Positions 7,694 to 16,427 of a stretch of 59,705 nucleotides of DNA are shown one piece after another. This stretch comes from CAG-217 sp963605415 (GTDB lineage Bacteria > Bacillota > Clostridia > Oscillospirales > Acutalibacteraceae), in NCBI GenBank assembly GCA_963605415.1, contig CAVCUL010000012.1, forward strand, positions 1-59,705, written 5' to 3'. Each line of letters opens with the position of its first letter. The first letter of the stretch is position 1. The translations under genes and the position numbers were made by a program. Below the pieces are notes generated by a model. That model was not told the origin of the DNA, ran no database searches, and was given only the letters and a program-made list of their open reading frames with translations.

Positions 7694-8665
7694 TTAAATT
7701 ACAAATGCCTGGTTGTTGCTTTTCTTTTCATTGCCGATGGCCAGCTGGGGCGACGGCATATTGGCCCGGCGATCTGCAGCCTCAAAGGCGGCCTTAAAGG
7801 CCTGCAGCTCCTTGGCGGTCATCACCCGAGCCACGCCCTCAAACACGCCCAGCTCCATTTGGGGCAGCACCCCGGCGCACAGGCGCACTACCTGGGCGGC
7901 CAGCTCCTGCTTGTAGCTTTTGCCCAGCTGGGCCTCCTGCTCCAGGGTGTCCAGCTGTCGTGCCAATTCCCGCGCCTGGTCGCAGGTGAGGGTCACGGCG
8001 CCCTTGCTGTTTTGCAGGGTCTTGCGTACATCGTTCTCTGTCACAGTCTTGTCTCCTTTGCTGCTGTCATAGTGCTTGACCACACCGGCCTCTCGCTGGG
8101 CAGGCACAGCCACAAAGCTCCATTCGTAAGCGTCCGTGGCGTCAGACAGCACGGTAAAGGCCACCTTGCCGTCATAACTTTTGCCGGGCACATGGCTGCA
8201 CCCGCCGCTGCGCCGATCTGCGCCGCACAGGGAGCACACAGCGCTGCCCATGGCGCAGGACACGCTCACTTCCTTTTTGATCCCGCCGTCGATCTGGGTG
8301 ATCAGTTCCGCGTTACCGGGGGTGCGCACCATATAGGCCTTGGCCTGCAAGGCCACCAGGTCCTCTCCGTCCGCAGTCTTGCGCCCGGGCACCGGCACCA
8401 CCGCCGTGGCATAAATGCGCGCCGCCTGGTCGCCGCTTTTCATAGAGTGGTCAAAGATCCCGGTCTTGCCCACAAACAGGGCGCCCAATTCCTCCAGCGC
8501 CCGGCGGGTAAACTTTTCATGATCCCGATCCACATCGTTGTTGCACAGCACCACGGAGAACACATACAGCTCCTCCGGCGCAAAAGCGCGGCGGGTAAAG
8601 GCGCCGATGGCCTCCAGGTCCGCCGGTGCCGGTGCAAAGCTCTTTTCTACATAACCGCCGGTCAT
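7694..8665 (-). CDS. Prohead protease fused to scaffold
   Basis: A 323-residue protein with an N-terminal herpesvirus-like (U35/HK97 class) prohead protease domain: catalytic His73 in GIFDHSMKSG and Ser in KKEVSVSCAMG (residues 131-140). A Cys-rich motif (CSLCGADRRSGGCSHV) follows, seen in many clostridial phage proteases. From about residue 215 on, the sequence is helical and charged like a scaffold domain (VRKTLQN, RELARQLDTLEQEAQ). It would cleave scaffold and capsid arms during head maturation. It overlaps the portal gene by 4 bases. Confidence 0.85.
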   Translation of the reverse strand: MTGGYVEKSFAPAPADLEAIGAFTRRAFAPEELYVFSVVLCNNDVDRDHEKFTRRALEELGALFVGKTGIFDHSMKSGDQAARIYATAVVPVPGRKTADGEDLVALQAKAYMVRTPGNAELITQIDGGIKKEVSVSCAMGSAVCSLCGADRRSGGCSHVPGKSYDGKVAFTVLSDATDAYEWSFVAVPAQREAGVVKHYDSSKGDKTVTENDVRKTLQNSKGAVTLTCDQARELARQLDTLEQEAQLGKSYKQELAAQVVRLCAGVLPQMELGVFEGVARVMTAKELQAFKAAFEAADRRANMPSPQLAIGNEKKSNNQAFVI

Positions 8666-9795
8666 AATTTCTCCGTCTCCTTTTTGATTTTCTCCGCCTG
8701 GGCCTCATACAAATGGGCCTGGGCCGTATCCGTCTGGTCTTGCAGGGTAATATCCTGCCACACCACCTGGAAGGGGGCGCCGCTGCCGCAGCACTGCAAG
8801 TAGGTGCGCCCGATCTTCTCGATCACCGGGGTCAAAATGCGCCGGTAATTCTTCAGCTCCGTGGTGAGCAGGTCCGCCTGCTGGCGGCTCATCCGCTCGG
8901 TGGTAGACCAGGACAGACCGAACATAAAGGGCGGCAGGCCGGTTTTGGCCACAATCTGCTCCAGCATTTGGCGCACGGGAATCTCGCTCTCCAGCACCTG
9001 GTTGTCGGCGCCGATCACCTTGACATCCACATCGCCCACCGCCACAAAGTCCTTCACGGACGAAGCGTCCATGGCCTCCTGCCAGGAGCGGGCCATAGTC
9101 TGGGCCCGCTGCCCGGCGTAGGCACGGTCCGCCGCGTCGTTGCCCGGGCGGTACACCACTGCGTAGCGCAGGTTGCCGGCGTGGCTCCAGTTTTGGCCGA
9201 TGGTGTTGTAAATTTGCAGCAAAATACGGCTCACAAAGGGCAGTCCCCGCAGCAGGCTGGTGCCTGCCACCGCCCCCGGCTCCGGGTTCAGTACGGAGTA
9301 GAGCAGCAGCTCCGGCCGGGGCAGCGGCTCCCCGCCGCTGAGAAAGCACAGGTCCAGCCCGTTCCCCGCGCGGCGCACTTCCAAATTGCGGGTGTCGCCG
9401 TTATAGAGGGCATACAGTTCCCGCCCGTCGGTGATCATCTCGCCCACAGCGCTGCCGTAGGTGAGCAGCTGATCCAGATAGGTGGCGATAAAAGCCTCGA
9501 TCCCCTGCTGGTTGCCGCCCACATTGATCCCGGACAGAGCCCGGTTCAGCCGCGCATTAAGTCCATCGCTGCCGGTATCCAGACTGAACCCGCCGGTCAG
9601 GCGCACCAGCTTACCGATGGCCGCGTCCAAAATAGGAATATTCTCCCGCAGATTGCGATAGAGCGCAGCGTCCGCCGTCACCGCTCCGTAGGACTGCCAG
9701 CTGCAAAAGGGCTGGCCCGCCGGGTGCCCGGTCTGCACCGCACAGCAGTCCCCTGCCCCTTTCTTGGCGCCCGCTTTGGAACGAAAGCGTCCCAA
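8662..9795 (-). CDS. Phage portal protein
   Basis: A 377-residue portal protein. Characteristic parts are the RNLRENIPILDAAIGKLVRLTGGF start, the GSAVGEMI... LYALYNGDTRNLEV wing region and the SWSTTERMSRQQADLLTTELKNYRRILTPVIEKI stem/clip region (quoted here in parts: TTERMSRQQADLLTTEL and NYRRILTPVIEKI). The start is taken as a TTG at 9795, with AAAGGAAG about 8 bases upstream and the terminase stop 5 bases before it. It forms the dodecameric DNA entry ring. Confidence 0.85.
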   Translation of the reverse strand: MGRFRSKAGAKKGAGDCCAVQTGHPAGQPFCSWQSYGAVTADAALYRNLRENIPILDAAIGKLVRLTGGFSLDTGSDGLNARLNRALSGINVGGNQQGIEAFIATYLDQLLTYGSAVGEMITDGRELYALYNGDTRNLEVRRAGNGLDLCFLSGGEPLPRPELLLYSVLNPEPGAVAGTSLLRGLPFVSRILLQIYNTIGQNWSHAGNLRYAVVYRPGNDAADRAYAGQRAQTMARSWQEAMDASSVKDFVAVGDVDVKVIGADNQVLESEIPVRQMLEQIVAKTGLPPFMFGLSWSTTERMSRQQADLLTTELKNYRRILTPVIEKIGRTYLQCCGSGAPFQVVWQDITLQDQTDTAQAHLYEAQAEKIKKETEKL

Positions 9796-9799
9796 AACA

Positions 9800-11056
9800 T
9801 CACTTCCTTTCTACCGCAAGGGCGCATACGCCGCCCGGCTCCCCACCGTTCAATACGGTAGAAACAAAGTAGCGAATGTCGTCCATTGCATGGTCGTTTT
9901 CTTTTTTCGGTGCGTCCCGGCGCAGACTGTTGTCCCACTGGTACAAGGAGAACTCCCGCAACGCGTCCTTGCACCCGGGGGCAATCTTGATCTGCGCCTG
10001 TTGCAGCGCACGGCTCACCCGGTGAATCCCCGCCACCACATCGTTATCCGCCTTGAGCACCGGATACCGGCCGTGGCGCAGCACCGTCTCTGCAAAGCTG
10101 GCGGCGGAGGGGTCAATGATCAGCGCCGCAATGGGCCGATCTCCCGCCAGATCGCACAGATGGGCATAGTATTCCTCATCGGTGAGCTGCACCCCGGTGG
10201 CCCGGCCGGAGTGGTAATACTCCGCCACCCGGCACCAGGTGTCTCCGTCCCGGCACCACAGCCCCAGAGAAAAGGGATTGACCGTGCCGTAGTCGCAAGA
10301 GAGATACCAGGGCCCGGCAGGCGTGGCCGGCTCCCCCACATGCCGCTTGGGATCAAACATGGGGTACACCAGTCCGTCCGCCGCCACCCAGCGCCCCTCT
10401 ACGAACCGGCGGTAAAAGGTGCCGCTGTACAGCCGCTTATACCGCCCCAGCACCGCCGGGGACAGAGCGGGATTGTCCGTCATCTGAAAGTGCAGGTACA
10501 GCACCTGCTTTTCCGCCGCTTTTTGGATCCACTCTTTATAGAACCAATGATAGGGGTGCTCCGGATTGCAATTAAACCAGTAGGCGGCCCCCTCCAGAGA
10601 GCACCTGGCCAGCGCCTGCTCCACAAAGGAGCGGGGCATTAAGGCCACCTCGTCCAGCAGCACGCCGCCCAGGGTCATACCCTGGATCAAAGCGGCAGAG
10701 CTTTCGTCTCGCCCGCCAAAAAGATAAAAGCGGTTTTCCCGTCCGTCCCGACGCACCGTCAGCTCGCTGCGACTGATCTTAAAAGTGCAGGTGAAACCCA
10801 GTGCCGTCAGCTGTTCCGTCAGCGGGGTGAGCACATTCCGTCTTAGAGAAGCGACCGTCTTGCCGCACAGGGCAAAGGCTGTGTCGCGGAAGCGATAAAA
10901 GGCCCAGCTGACAAAGGAAATGCTCATGCACAGGGTCTTGCCGCTGCGCACGGCGCCGTCGCAGATAATGCCGCTTTTGCCACTGTGGGGCGACCCCGGG
11001 CACCACCAGGTCAGCGCCTGCATTTGCCTGGGCGAAAAGGGCTTAAACGCTGTCAC
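9800..11056 (-). CDS. Terminase large subunit
   Basis: A 418-residue packaging motor of the PBSX/Terminase_6-like type. Walker A is DGAVRSGKT (residues 33-41), Walker B GGVLLDE (130-136), the coupling motif FNCNPE (161-166); the nuclease carries Asp255 (YLSCDYG), an Asp in ALIIDPSAAS and the last Asp pair in DHAMDDIRYF. The open frame runs upstream, but the GTG start at 11056 is chosen because an AAAGGGG site lies before it and it overlaps the small-terminase stop by 14 bases. All catalytic residues are present, so the motor looks functional. Confidence 0.88.
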   Translation of the reverse strand: MTAFKPFSPRQMQALTWWCPGSPHSGKSGIICDGAVRSGKTLCMSISFVSWAFYRFRDTAFALCGKTVASLRRNVLTPLTEQLTALGFTCTFKISRSELTVRRDGRENRFYLFGGRDESSAALIQGMTLGGVLLDEVALMPRSFVEQALARCSLEGAAYWFNCNPEHPYHWFYKEWIQKAAEKQVLYLHFQMTDNPALSPAVLGRYKRLYSGTFYRRFVEGRWVAADGLVYPMFDPKRHVGEPATPAGPWYLSCDYGTVNPFSLGLWCRDGDTWCRVAEYYHSGRATGVQLTDEEYYAHLCDLAGDRPIAALIIDPSAASFAETVLRHGRYPVLKADNDVVAGIHRVSRALQQAQIKIAPGCKDALREFSLYQWDNSLRRDAPKKENDHAMDDIRYFVSTVLNGGEPGGVCALAVERK

Positions 11057-11384
11057 AGTCTTCAGCGCCCCTTTCCTGCCAAGCGCACTTGGCACCGGCC
11101 TCCAGCGCCTGGTAAAAGGCAGCCGCCGTGTTGCCCTCTGCCGCCTCCAGGGCTTGCAGTTTCTCCAGCGCCTTGAGCCGATCAAAGAACTTAATCTCCA
11201 TACCGCCGCCTTTGGGGCGCTTGATCTCGCTGATGTTAAAGAGATCCATCTCCCCCAGTGCCGGCAGAATCTGCTCCTCCGGGGCATACAGCAGCCGTAC
11301 CGCGTCCTGTATTTCGCCAAAGGCAAGGTGCCTTAAACCCTCGGTATATTCCTGCCGTATGCTCTTTTTCTTTCGTCTGCCCAT
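11043..11384 (-). CDS. Small terminase, lacking the N-terminal DNA-binding half
   Basis: A 113-residue protein starting MGRRKKKSIRQEYTEGLRHL at 11384, with a GGAGGTG site 5 bases ahead. The stretch HLAFGEIQDAVRLLYAPEEQ... ISEIKRPKGGGMEIKFFDRLKALEKL is the second half of Firmicutes small terminases, where a similar 'IAFSDI...EIK...LxDKLKALE' segment follows a helix-turn-helix of about 60 residues. That first half is absent and replaced by a basic stub (GRRKKK). Known gene-transfer-agent terminases also lack sequence-specific binding; here the effect is inferred. Confidence 0.7.
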   Translation of the reverse strand: MGRRKKKSIRQEYTEGLRHLAFGEIQDAVRLLYAPEEQILPALGEMDLFNISEIKRPKGGGMEIKFFDRLKALEKLQALEAAEGNTAAAFYQALEAGAKCAWQERGAEDCDSV

Positions 11385-11401
11385 CGGCTCACCTCCTGCA
11401 A

Positions 11402-11430
11402 AAGGGCGCCGCACCGAAAAAAGCGCCCTT
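11402..11430 (-). promoter_or_regulatory. Stem-loop in the leader of the phage-derived cluster
   Basis: An 8-bp inverted repeat (AAGGGCGC with GCGCCCTT, 13-base loop) ends 5 bases before the GGAGGTG site of the small terminase gene. On the minus strand its 3' arm runs into TTTTGCAGG, so it may hinder ribosome access or act as a weak terminator. No convincing promoter was found between this hairpin and the upstream terminator. Confidence 0.4.
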
Positions 11431-11482
11431 CACCTATACCCATGAAAACCGCCGGGTTATAGACGAAAGGCTCTATAATAGT

Positions 11483-11514
11483 AAAAAAGTCGGTATTTTT
11501 TTACCGACTTTTTC
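11483..11514. terminator. Bidirectional terminator after the spoIIQ-like gene
   Basis: A perfect 12-bp stem (AAAAAGTCGGTA, 11484-11495, with TACCGACTTTTT, 11502-11513) has T-runs on both strands. It ends the spoIIQ-like transcript and separates it from the phage-derived cluster that starts 100 bases later on the same strand. Confidence 0.88.
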
Positions 11515-11535
11515 TCTGCGCTTATTCTCTTTTTA

Positions 11536-12252
11536 TCAATCCTTGGTCTTGCCCATCACCTTCAGCGGGTCCACCGTCTCCTTGTTCATGGTGGTGATCA
11601 GGTGCAGGTGGGGCGCCTCCTCCGCCTCAAAGGGCACAGTGCCCAGGGTGCCCAGGTCCTGGCCCAGGGTCACATAATTCCCGGCAGACACATGCACCAC
11701 ATCCATACCGCAGTATTGAGCCACCAAGTTGCCGCCGTGATCAATGGTAATGACCTTACCCAGCAGGGCGTCCGTCTTAACAGACAGCACCAGGCCGTCG
11801 TTAATGGCGGTCACCTTGGCGCCCTTGTTGGCCTTAAAGTCCACTGCCCCGTGGGCACGGTAGTCCCCCATGGTGCGGTTAAAGGTCAGCTCCTCACTGT
11901 AGCTTTGCAGCACACTCTCAGACACCGGGTATTTGTAAAAGCTCTTGTAGGGCATATTGGTATCCGACTGCTGCATAGACGCCGGCTCCGTAGTGGTGGT
12001 GCCCTTGGTGGCAGCCGCCGTGGTGCCCGCCGTTGTGGCGGGGGCGGTCTCCGTTACGCCCTCTACCCGGTGCTGCACCGCAGCCGCCGAAGTGGTCTCT
12101 GTCACGGAAGTAGGCTCGCCCACCGGGGTCTTGCCGCTGCCTTGGGAGGAGAAATACACAATCAGCCCCAGAGCAATAATGGACAGGCAGATCACCGAGA
12201 ACAGGGCGCGCAGATTTTTGCTTTCGTTTTTATCTTTTTTGGATGTAGCCAT
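11536..12252 (-). CDS. spoIIQ: SpoIIQ-like membrane LytM (M23) protein
   Basis: A 238-residue protein with a short basic cytoplasmic end, one membrane segment (residues 16-34), a Thr/Ala-rich linker (45-95) and a LytM/M23 domain. The segment YSEELTFNRTMGDYRAHGAVDF strongly resembles SpoIIQ of clostridia (quoted parts: FNRTMGDYRAHGAVDF). Zinc ligands are complete: His134-x3-Asp138 and His215-x-His217. Clostridial SpoIIQ keeps these and pairs with SpoIIIAH across the septum during engulfment. The start MATSKK is taken at 12252 after a GAGGTG site. It follows mfd by 43 bases. If it is SpoIIQ, the host sporulates or did so recently. Confidence 0.72.
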   Translation of the reverse strand: MATSKKDKNESKNLRALFSVICLSIIALGLIVYFSSQGSGKTPVGEPTSVTETTSAAAVQHRVEGVTETAPATTAGTTAAATKGTTTTEPASMQQSDTNMPYKSFYKYPVSESVLQSYSEELTFNRTMGDYRAHGAVDFKANKGAKVTAINDGLVLSVKTDALLGKVITIDHGGNLVAQYCGMDVVHVSAGNYVTLGQDLGTLGTVPFEAEEAPHLHLITTMNKETVDPLKVMGKTKD

Positions 12253-12295
12253 AAAAATAACACCTCGGCAGTAGTATGCGCCAAGGTGTTTTGTT

Positions 12296-15200
12296 TTATG
12301 CAAAGGGGTTATTCTGTTTTGCCGCTTTGGCCGCCCGGCTCTCCGCCTCCATAATCTCCATGGCGGTGCGCAGGGTGTCTACCACCGACTCCTGGGGCAG
12401 CGGCTTTAAGGCGATATAGGGCTTCTTGCCCGCAGACAGCAGCACCCGACCGTACATACCCTTGTTCAGTGCCGGGATCCATGCCGGTTCCAGGTTGCTG
12501 AAATACAGCAGCACCGCACCGTTCTTTTGGCTGATCTCCGTGAGTCCCAGCGCCAGCGCCCGGTTGCGCAGCAGGGCAATCTCTACCAGGCCGTACACGC
12601 TTTGGGGCGGCTTGCCGTACCGGTCCGTCAACTCGTCGTACACGTCGTTGGCATCTGCATCACCGGCAATGTCCGCAATCCGCTTATACATGGCGATTCG
12701 CTGGTTGGTGGCGGGAATATAATCCTCCGGAATATTGGCATCCACCGGCAGGTCGATCAGGCACGCCTGCTCCTCGTTTTGGGCAGGCGCCTCGCCTTTC
12801 TCCAGCGCCACGGCCTCCTCCAGCAGTTTTAAGTACATATCGTACCCCACCGCCTCCATGTGGCCGTGCTGGCGGTTGCCCAGCAGAGAACCGGCGCCGC
12901 GGATCTCCAAATCCCGCATGGCGATTTTAAATCCGGAGCCGAACTCCGTGTATTCCCGAATGGCCTCCAGCCGCTTAGTGGCCATATCCGTCAACTCCCG
13001 CCCGCGGGTGTAAGTAAAGTAGGCGAACGCCCGACGGGAGGAGCGGCCCACCCGGCCGCGAATTTGGTGCAGCTGGGCCAGACCCATTCGGTCCGCGTGC
13101 TCGATAATCAGCGTGTTTACATTTGGAATATCCACCCCGGTCTCTATAATGGTGGTACACACCAGAATATCCAACTGAGCGTCCAGCAGCTGCTGCCATA
13201 CGGAGCTGAGCTGCTCCTCGGTCATACGGCCGTGGGCAATACCCACCCGGGCGCCGGGCAGCGCCTTTTGAATTTGCACCGCTGTGTGCTCAATGGTATC
13301 AATATTATTATGCAGATAGTAGCACTGACCGCCCCGGGCCAGCTCTTTTTCCATCGCCTCCGTCAGCACCCCAAAGTCGTACTCCATCACATAGGTCTGC
13401 ACCGGGTGACGGTCGCCGGGAGCCTCCTCCAGCACGCTCATATCCCGTATGCCGCTCATAGCCATATTCAGGGTGCGGGGAATGGGAGTGGCGGACAGGG
13501 TCAGCACATCTACCGCCGGGAATTTCTCTTTGATCTTCTCTTTTTGCGCCACGCCAAAGCGCTGCTCCTCGTCCACGATCAGCAGCCCCAGGTCCTTAAA
13601 GCGAATGTCCTTGCTGATGATCCGGTGGGTGCCCACCAGCAGATCCACCCCGCCGTGGGCCAGGTCCTGCAAGATCTGCTTTTGCTTGGTGGGAGACACA
13701 AAGCGGGAGAGCATTTCCACCCGCACCGGGAACGGTTCCATCCGGCGCATAGCTGTTTGGTAATGCTGCATGGCCAGCACCGTAGTGGGCACCAAAATGG
13801 CGCACTGCTTGCCGTCTGCAATGCACTTAAAGGCGCTGCGCAGGGCCACCTCCGTCTTGCCAAAGCCCACATCGCCGCACAGCAACCGGTCCATAGGTGA
13901 AGGCCGCTCCATATCCGCCTTGATCTCCGCCGCACTTTGCAACTGGTCCTCTGTCTCATCATAGGCAAAGCGCAGTTCAAAGTCCCGCTGCATATCCCCG
14001 TCCGGGCTAAAGGCGTAGCCGGGGGTGCTCATCCGCTTGGCGTACAGGGCGATCAGTTCCTTGGCCATATCCCGCACAGAGGCGCGCACCTTGGCCTTGG
14101 TCTTTTGCCAGTCGCCGGAGCCAAGGCGATTGATCTTCACCTTGGTGTCTTCCTTAGGCCCAATATACTTGGACACCAGGTCCAACTGGGTCACCGGCAC
14201 ATACAGGGTATCGCCCTTGGCATAGCTGATTTTGATATAATCCTTTTTCACGCCGCTGAGCTCCAGGGAGTGAATGCCCTCAAACACGCCGATCCCGTGC
14301 ACATTGTGCACAATATAGTCGCCCTTTTGCAATTCGTCCAAAGAGCGAATGGCATTTTTACCCCGGGCGCGCTTGTGCTTCTTTTTATTTTTCCCGGTGC
14401 GGGCGTGGGTAAACAAAGCAAAGCGAATGTCTGAAATTTGCACCCCGCCGCTGAGACTGCCCTGGCACACATGCACCGTGCCGGTCTGGAACTGCTCCGG
14501 CAAGCGGGGGTAGAATTCTGCGGAAAAGCCCTCGCTTTGCAGATCCGTTGCCAGGGCGCGCCCGGCCCGCTCCGTACCTGCCAGCAGGCAGACGGTGTAC
14601 TTCTTCTCCGCCAAGGGGCGCAGCTCCTCCGTCAGCTGGGCCATGGTGCCGCTCCACACGCCCAGGGTTTGCAGCCGGAAGTCGGACAAATGCCCCACCG
14701 GGGTGTCAAAGCTGCCCCGGGGCATAGAGTCCAGGTACAGGGCTTTCTTCTCCGTATAAATCTCTGTTAAAGTGTCAAAATCTACGGTAAACCGATCCAG
14801 CCCCTTGCACAGGCTGCCCTGCTCTACCAGCCACTTCATATCCTCTTGCAGCAGCCGGTTGGCATTTTGGCACTTCTCTTTTACTTTCGCCGAGTCGCAC
14901 ACCGCCAGCAGGCCGTCGCAGTAATCAAACAATCCGTTTGACCGATACACCAGGGGCAAATATTTATCTTTACAAGGCAGGGTGCCGGTTTGGCGCAGGG
15001 CGTCTGCGTCGGTGAGCAGCGTTTCCCTTGCCTTGGTGGCCTTGCCCCGCAGTCCGGCAGCCAGCGCTTCTATGGCCTTGGCGGTCTTTTCGGCGTCGGC
15101 AAAGAGCACCTCTGCCGATGGGGTGATCCGCAGGCTGTTCAGTGCCTCCGTCCGCCGCTGGGTGGCCAGGTCAAAGGCGGTCATACTCTCAATGGTATCA

Positions 15201-15787
15201 CCCCAAAACTCCAGCCGCACCGGCTCCGTGCGCCCAGGCGGAAAAATATCCAAGATCCCGCCACGCAGGGCAAACTGGCTGGTGCCGTCCACCTGGTCGT
15301 ACCGGGCATAGCCCGCTGCCGCCAGCGCCTGTACCAGCTCGCCGGGGGGCACATCGTCCCCCACCTGCACCGTGCGGGTGCGCCCCAGCAGTTCTGCCGG
15401 GGGCATGGTCAGCTGGCAGGCAGCCGCCACCGGCGCCACCACGGCGGTATACGCCCCCGCAGCCATGCGGGACAGCACATCCAGCCGCAGCAGCTCGTAC
15501 TCATGGCTGGCGCCCGCCACCTGCACAAAGTTCATCTCCCGAGCCGGGTACAGCAGCACATCCCCTTGCAGGGTGCGCAGGTCCTCCGTCAATTTAACGG
15601 CAGAGGCCTCGTCCGGAGTGAGCACCAGCAGAGGCTTTTTTTGTTGTTCATACAGTGCGTGGAGCACCAGCGCCTTGCCGGTCTCCGAAAGGCCAACGGC
15701 CCCAACCGGTCGGGACCCGGTGGTCCACGCCCGATTGAGGCTGGCAAACGCATCACTTTGGTTCAGTACATCTGAAAAGCAAGACAT
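12296..15787 (-). CDS. mfd: Transcription-repair coupling factor
   Basis: An 1163-residue Mfd of normal length. Domains in order: UvrB-like N-terminal region (residues 1-350, with the degenerate helicase fold that binds UvrA), a linker, the RNA polymerase interaction domain starting near KGDYIVHNVHGIGVF, and the translocase with Walker A GDVGFGKTE and the DEEQ box (IVDEEQRFG), then RecG-like motif LSATPIPRTL and GRVGRSSRRAF. It pushes stalled RNA polymerase off damaged DNA and recruits UvrA. The C-terminal TRCF domain is present. It lies between pth and spoIIQ, the common Firmicutes pth-mfd order. Confidence 0.97.
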   Translation of the reverse strand: MSCFSDVLNQSDAFASLNRAWTTGSRPVGAVGLSETGKALVLHALYEQQKKPLLVLTPDEASAVKLTEDLRTLQGDVLLYPAREMNFVQVAGASHEYELLRLDVLSRMAAGAYTAVVAPVAAACQLTMPPAELLGRTRTVQVGDDVPPGELVQALAAAGYARYDQVDGTSQFALRGGILDIFPPGRTEPVRLEFWGDTIESMTAFDLATQRRTEALNSLRITPSAEVLFADAEKTAKAIEALAAGLRGKATKARETLLTDADALRQTGTLPCKDKYLPLVYRSNGLFDYCDGLLAVCDSAKVKEKCQNANRLLQEDMKWLVEQGSLCKGLDRFTVDFDTLTEIYTEKKALYLDSMPRGSFDTPVGHLSDFRLQTLGVWSGTMAQLTEELRPLAEKKYTVCLLAGTERAGRALATDLQSEGFSAEFYPRLPEQFQTGTVHVCQGSLSGGVQISDIRFALFTHARTGKNKKKHKRARGKNAIRSLDELQKGDYIVHNVHGIGVFEGIHSLELSGVKKDYIKISYAKGDTLYVPVTQLDLVSKYIGPKEDTKVKINRLGSGDWQKTKAKVRASVRDMAKELIALYAKRMSTPGYAFSPDGDMQRDFELRFAYDETEDQLQSAAEIKADMERPSPMDRLLCGDVGFGKTEVALRSAFKCIADGKQCAILVPTTVLAMQHYQTAMRRMEPFPVRVEMLSRFVSPTKQKQILQDLAHGGVDLLVGTHRIISKDIRFKDLGLLIVDEEQRFGVAQKEKIKEKFPAVDVLTLSATPIPRTLNMAMSGIRDMSVLEEAPGDRHPVQTYVMEYDFGVLTEAMEKELARGGQCYYLHNNIDTIEHTAVQIQKALPGARVGIAHGRMTEEQLSSVWQQLLDAQLDILVCTTIIETGVDIPNVNTLIIEHADRMGLAQLHQIRGRVGRSSRRAFAYFTYTRGRELTDMATKRLEAIREYTEFGSGFKIAMRDLEIRGAGSLLGNRQHGHMEAVGYDMYLKLLEEAVALEKGEAPAQNEEQACLIDLPVDANIPEDYIPATNQRIAMYKRIADIAGDADANDVYDELTDRYGKPPQSVYGLVEIALLRNRALALGLTEISQKNGAVLLYFSNLEPAWIPALNKGMYGRVLLSAGKKPYIALKPLPQESVVDTLRTAMEIMEAESRAAKAAKQNNPFA

Positions 15788-15824
15788 TCTTTCATTCCTA
15801 TTCTGCCCCGCAGGGCTTTTGCAA

Positions 15825-16427
15825 TCAGCGGTTATACAGGTTCATGGCCTGGTCCGTTTTGCCCTCCACCAGCAGCCGCACCGCCGCTGTGGCGTGCTCC
15901 AGCGCCGTTTTCAGCGCCGGCTCCTGCTCTTTGGGAAAACGGCCCAGCACCCAGTCCGCCAGGTCATACTCGGGCGTGGGCTTTTGCCCCACGCCGATCT
16001 TCACCCGGGGAAAATCCTGGCTGCCCAGCCGGGCGATAATGCTCTTAATGCCGTTGTGTCCCCCGGCGCTGCCCTTGCGGCGCACCCGGGTACGGCCCAC
16101 ATCTAAGCTGATATCGTCAAACAGCACCAGCACCCGCTCCGGCGGGATCTTATAAAAATTCGCCGCCTCAGCCACTGCGTCGCCGCTTAGGTTCATCATG
16201 GTTTGGGGCTTCATCAGCAGGCACCGCTCCCCGCCCAAGCGCACATCGCCAACCAGGGCGTGGAACTTCAATTTCTTGATCTCCACATTTTCCTGGAGCG
16301 CCAGCAGGTCCACTGCCAAAAAGCCCGCGTTGTGGCGGGTCATCTCGTACTTGGGCCCGGGGTTACCCAGCCCTATAATCAAATACGAATAGGTACCGCC
16401 AAAATCCTTTTTTCTTGAAAAAAGCAT
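15825..16427 (-). CDS. pth: Peptidyl-tRNA hydrolase
   Basis: A 200-residue Pth. Conserved features are LIIGLGNPGPKYEMTRHNAGF (catalytic His in TRHNAGF; quoted in part), LLMKPQTMMNLSGDAV, LVLFDDISL and the GSAGGHNGIKSII segment. The enzyme frees peptides from tRNA after drop-off. The first 13 residues are extra relative to E. coli. Start chosen at 16427 with GGAAGAG just upstream. It sits 37 bases before mfd and is probably cotranscribed with it. Confidence 0.96.
   Translation of the reverse strand: MLFSRKKDFGGTYSYLIIGLGNPGPKYEMTRHNAGFLAVDLLALQENVEIKKLKFHALVGDVRLGGERCLLMKPQTMMNLSGDAVAEAANFYKIPPERVLVLFDDISLDVGRTRVRRKGSAGGHNGIKSIIARLGSQDFPRVKIGVGQKPTPEYDLADWVLGRFPKEQEPALKTALEHATAAVRLLVEGKTDQAMNLYNR

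Noticed and set aside
5948..8803. A 951-residue open frame on the plus strand opposite the capsid and protease genes
   Set aside because: It lies wholly antisense to well-recognised capsid, protease and connector genes, has a low-complexity composition rich in His, Arg and Gln as expected of an antisense frame in GC-rich DNA, and no ribosome site.
928..11384. Contractile injection system or tailocin instead of a packaging particle
   Set aside because: Terminase, portal, protease and capsid genes are present while sheath and tube are absent, the reverse of a tailocin or injection system.
11472..11477. TATAAT box on the plus strand between the phage-derived cluster and the spoIIQ-like gene
   Set aside because: It points away from both genes, has no -35 at proper distance and no plus-strand gene follows.
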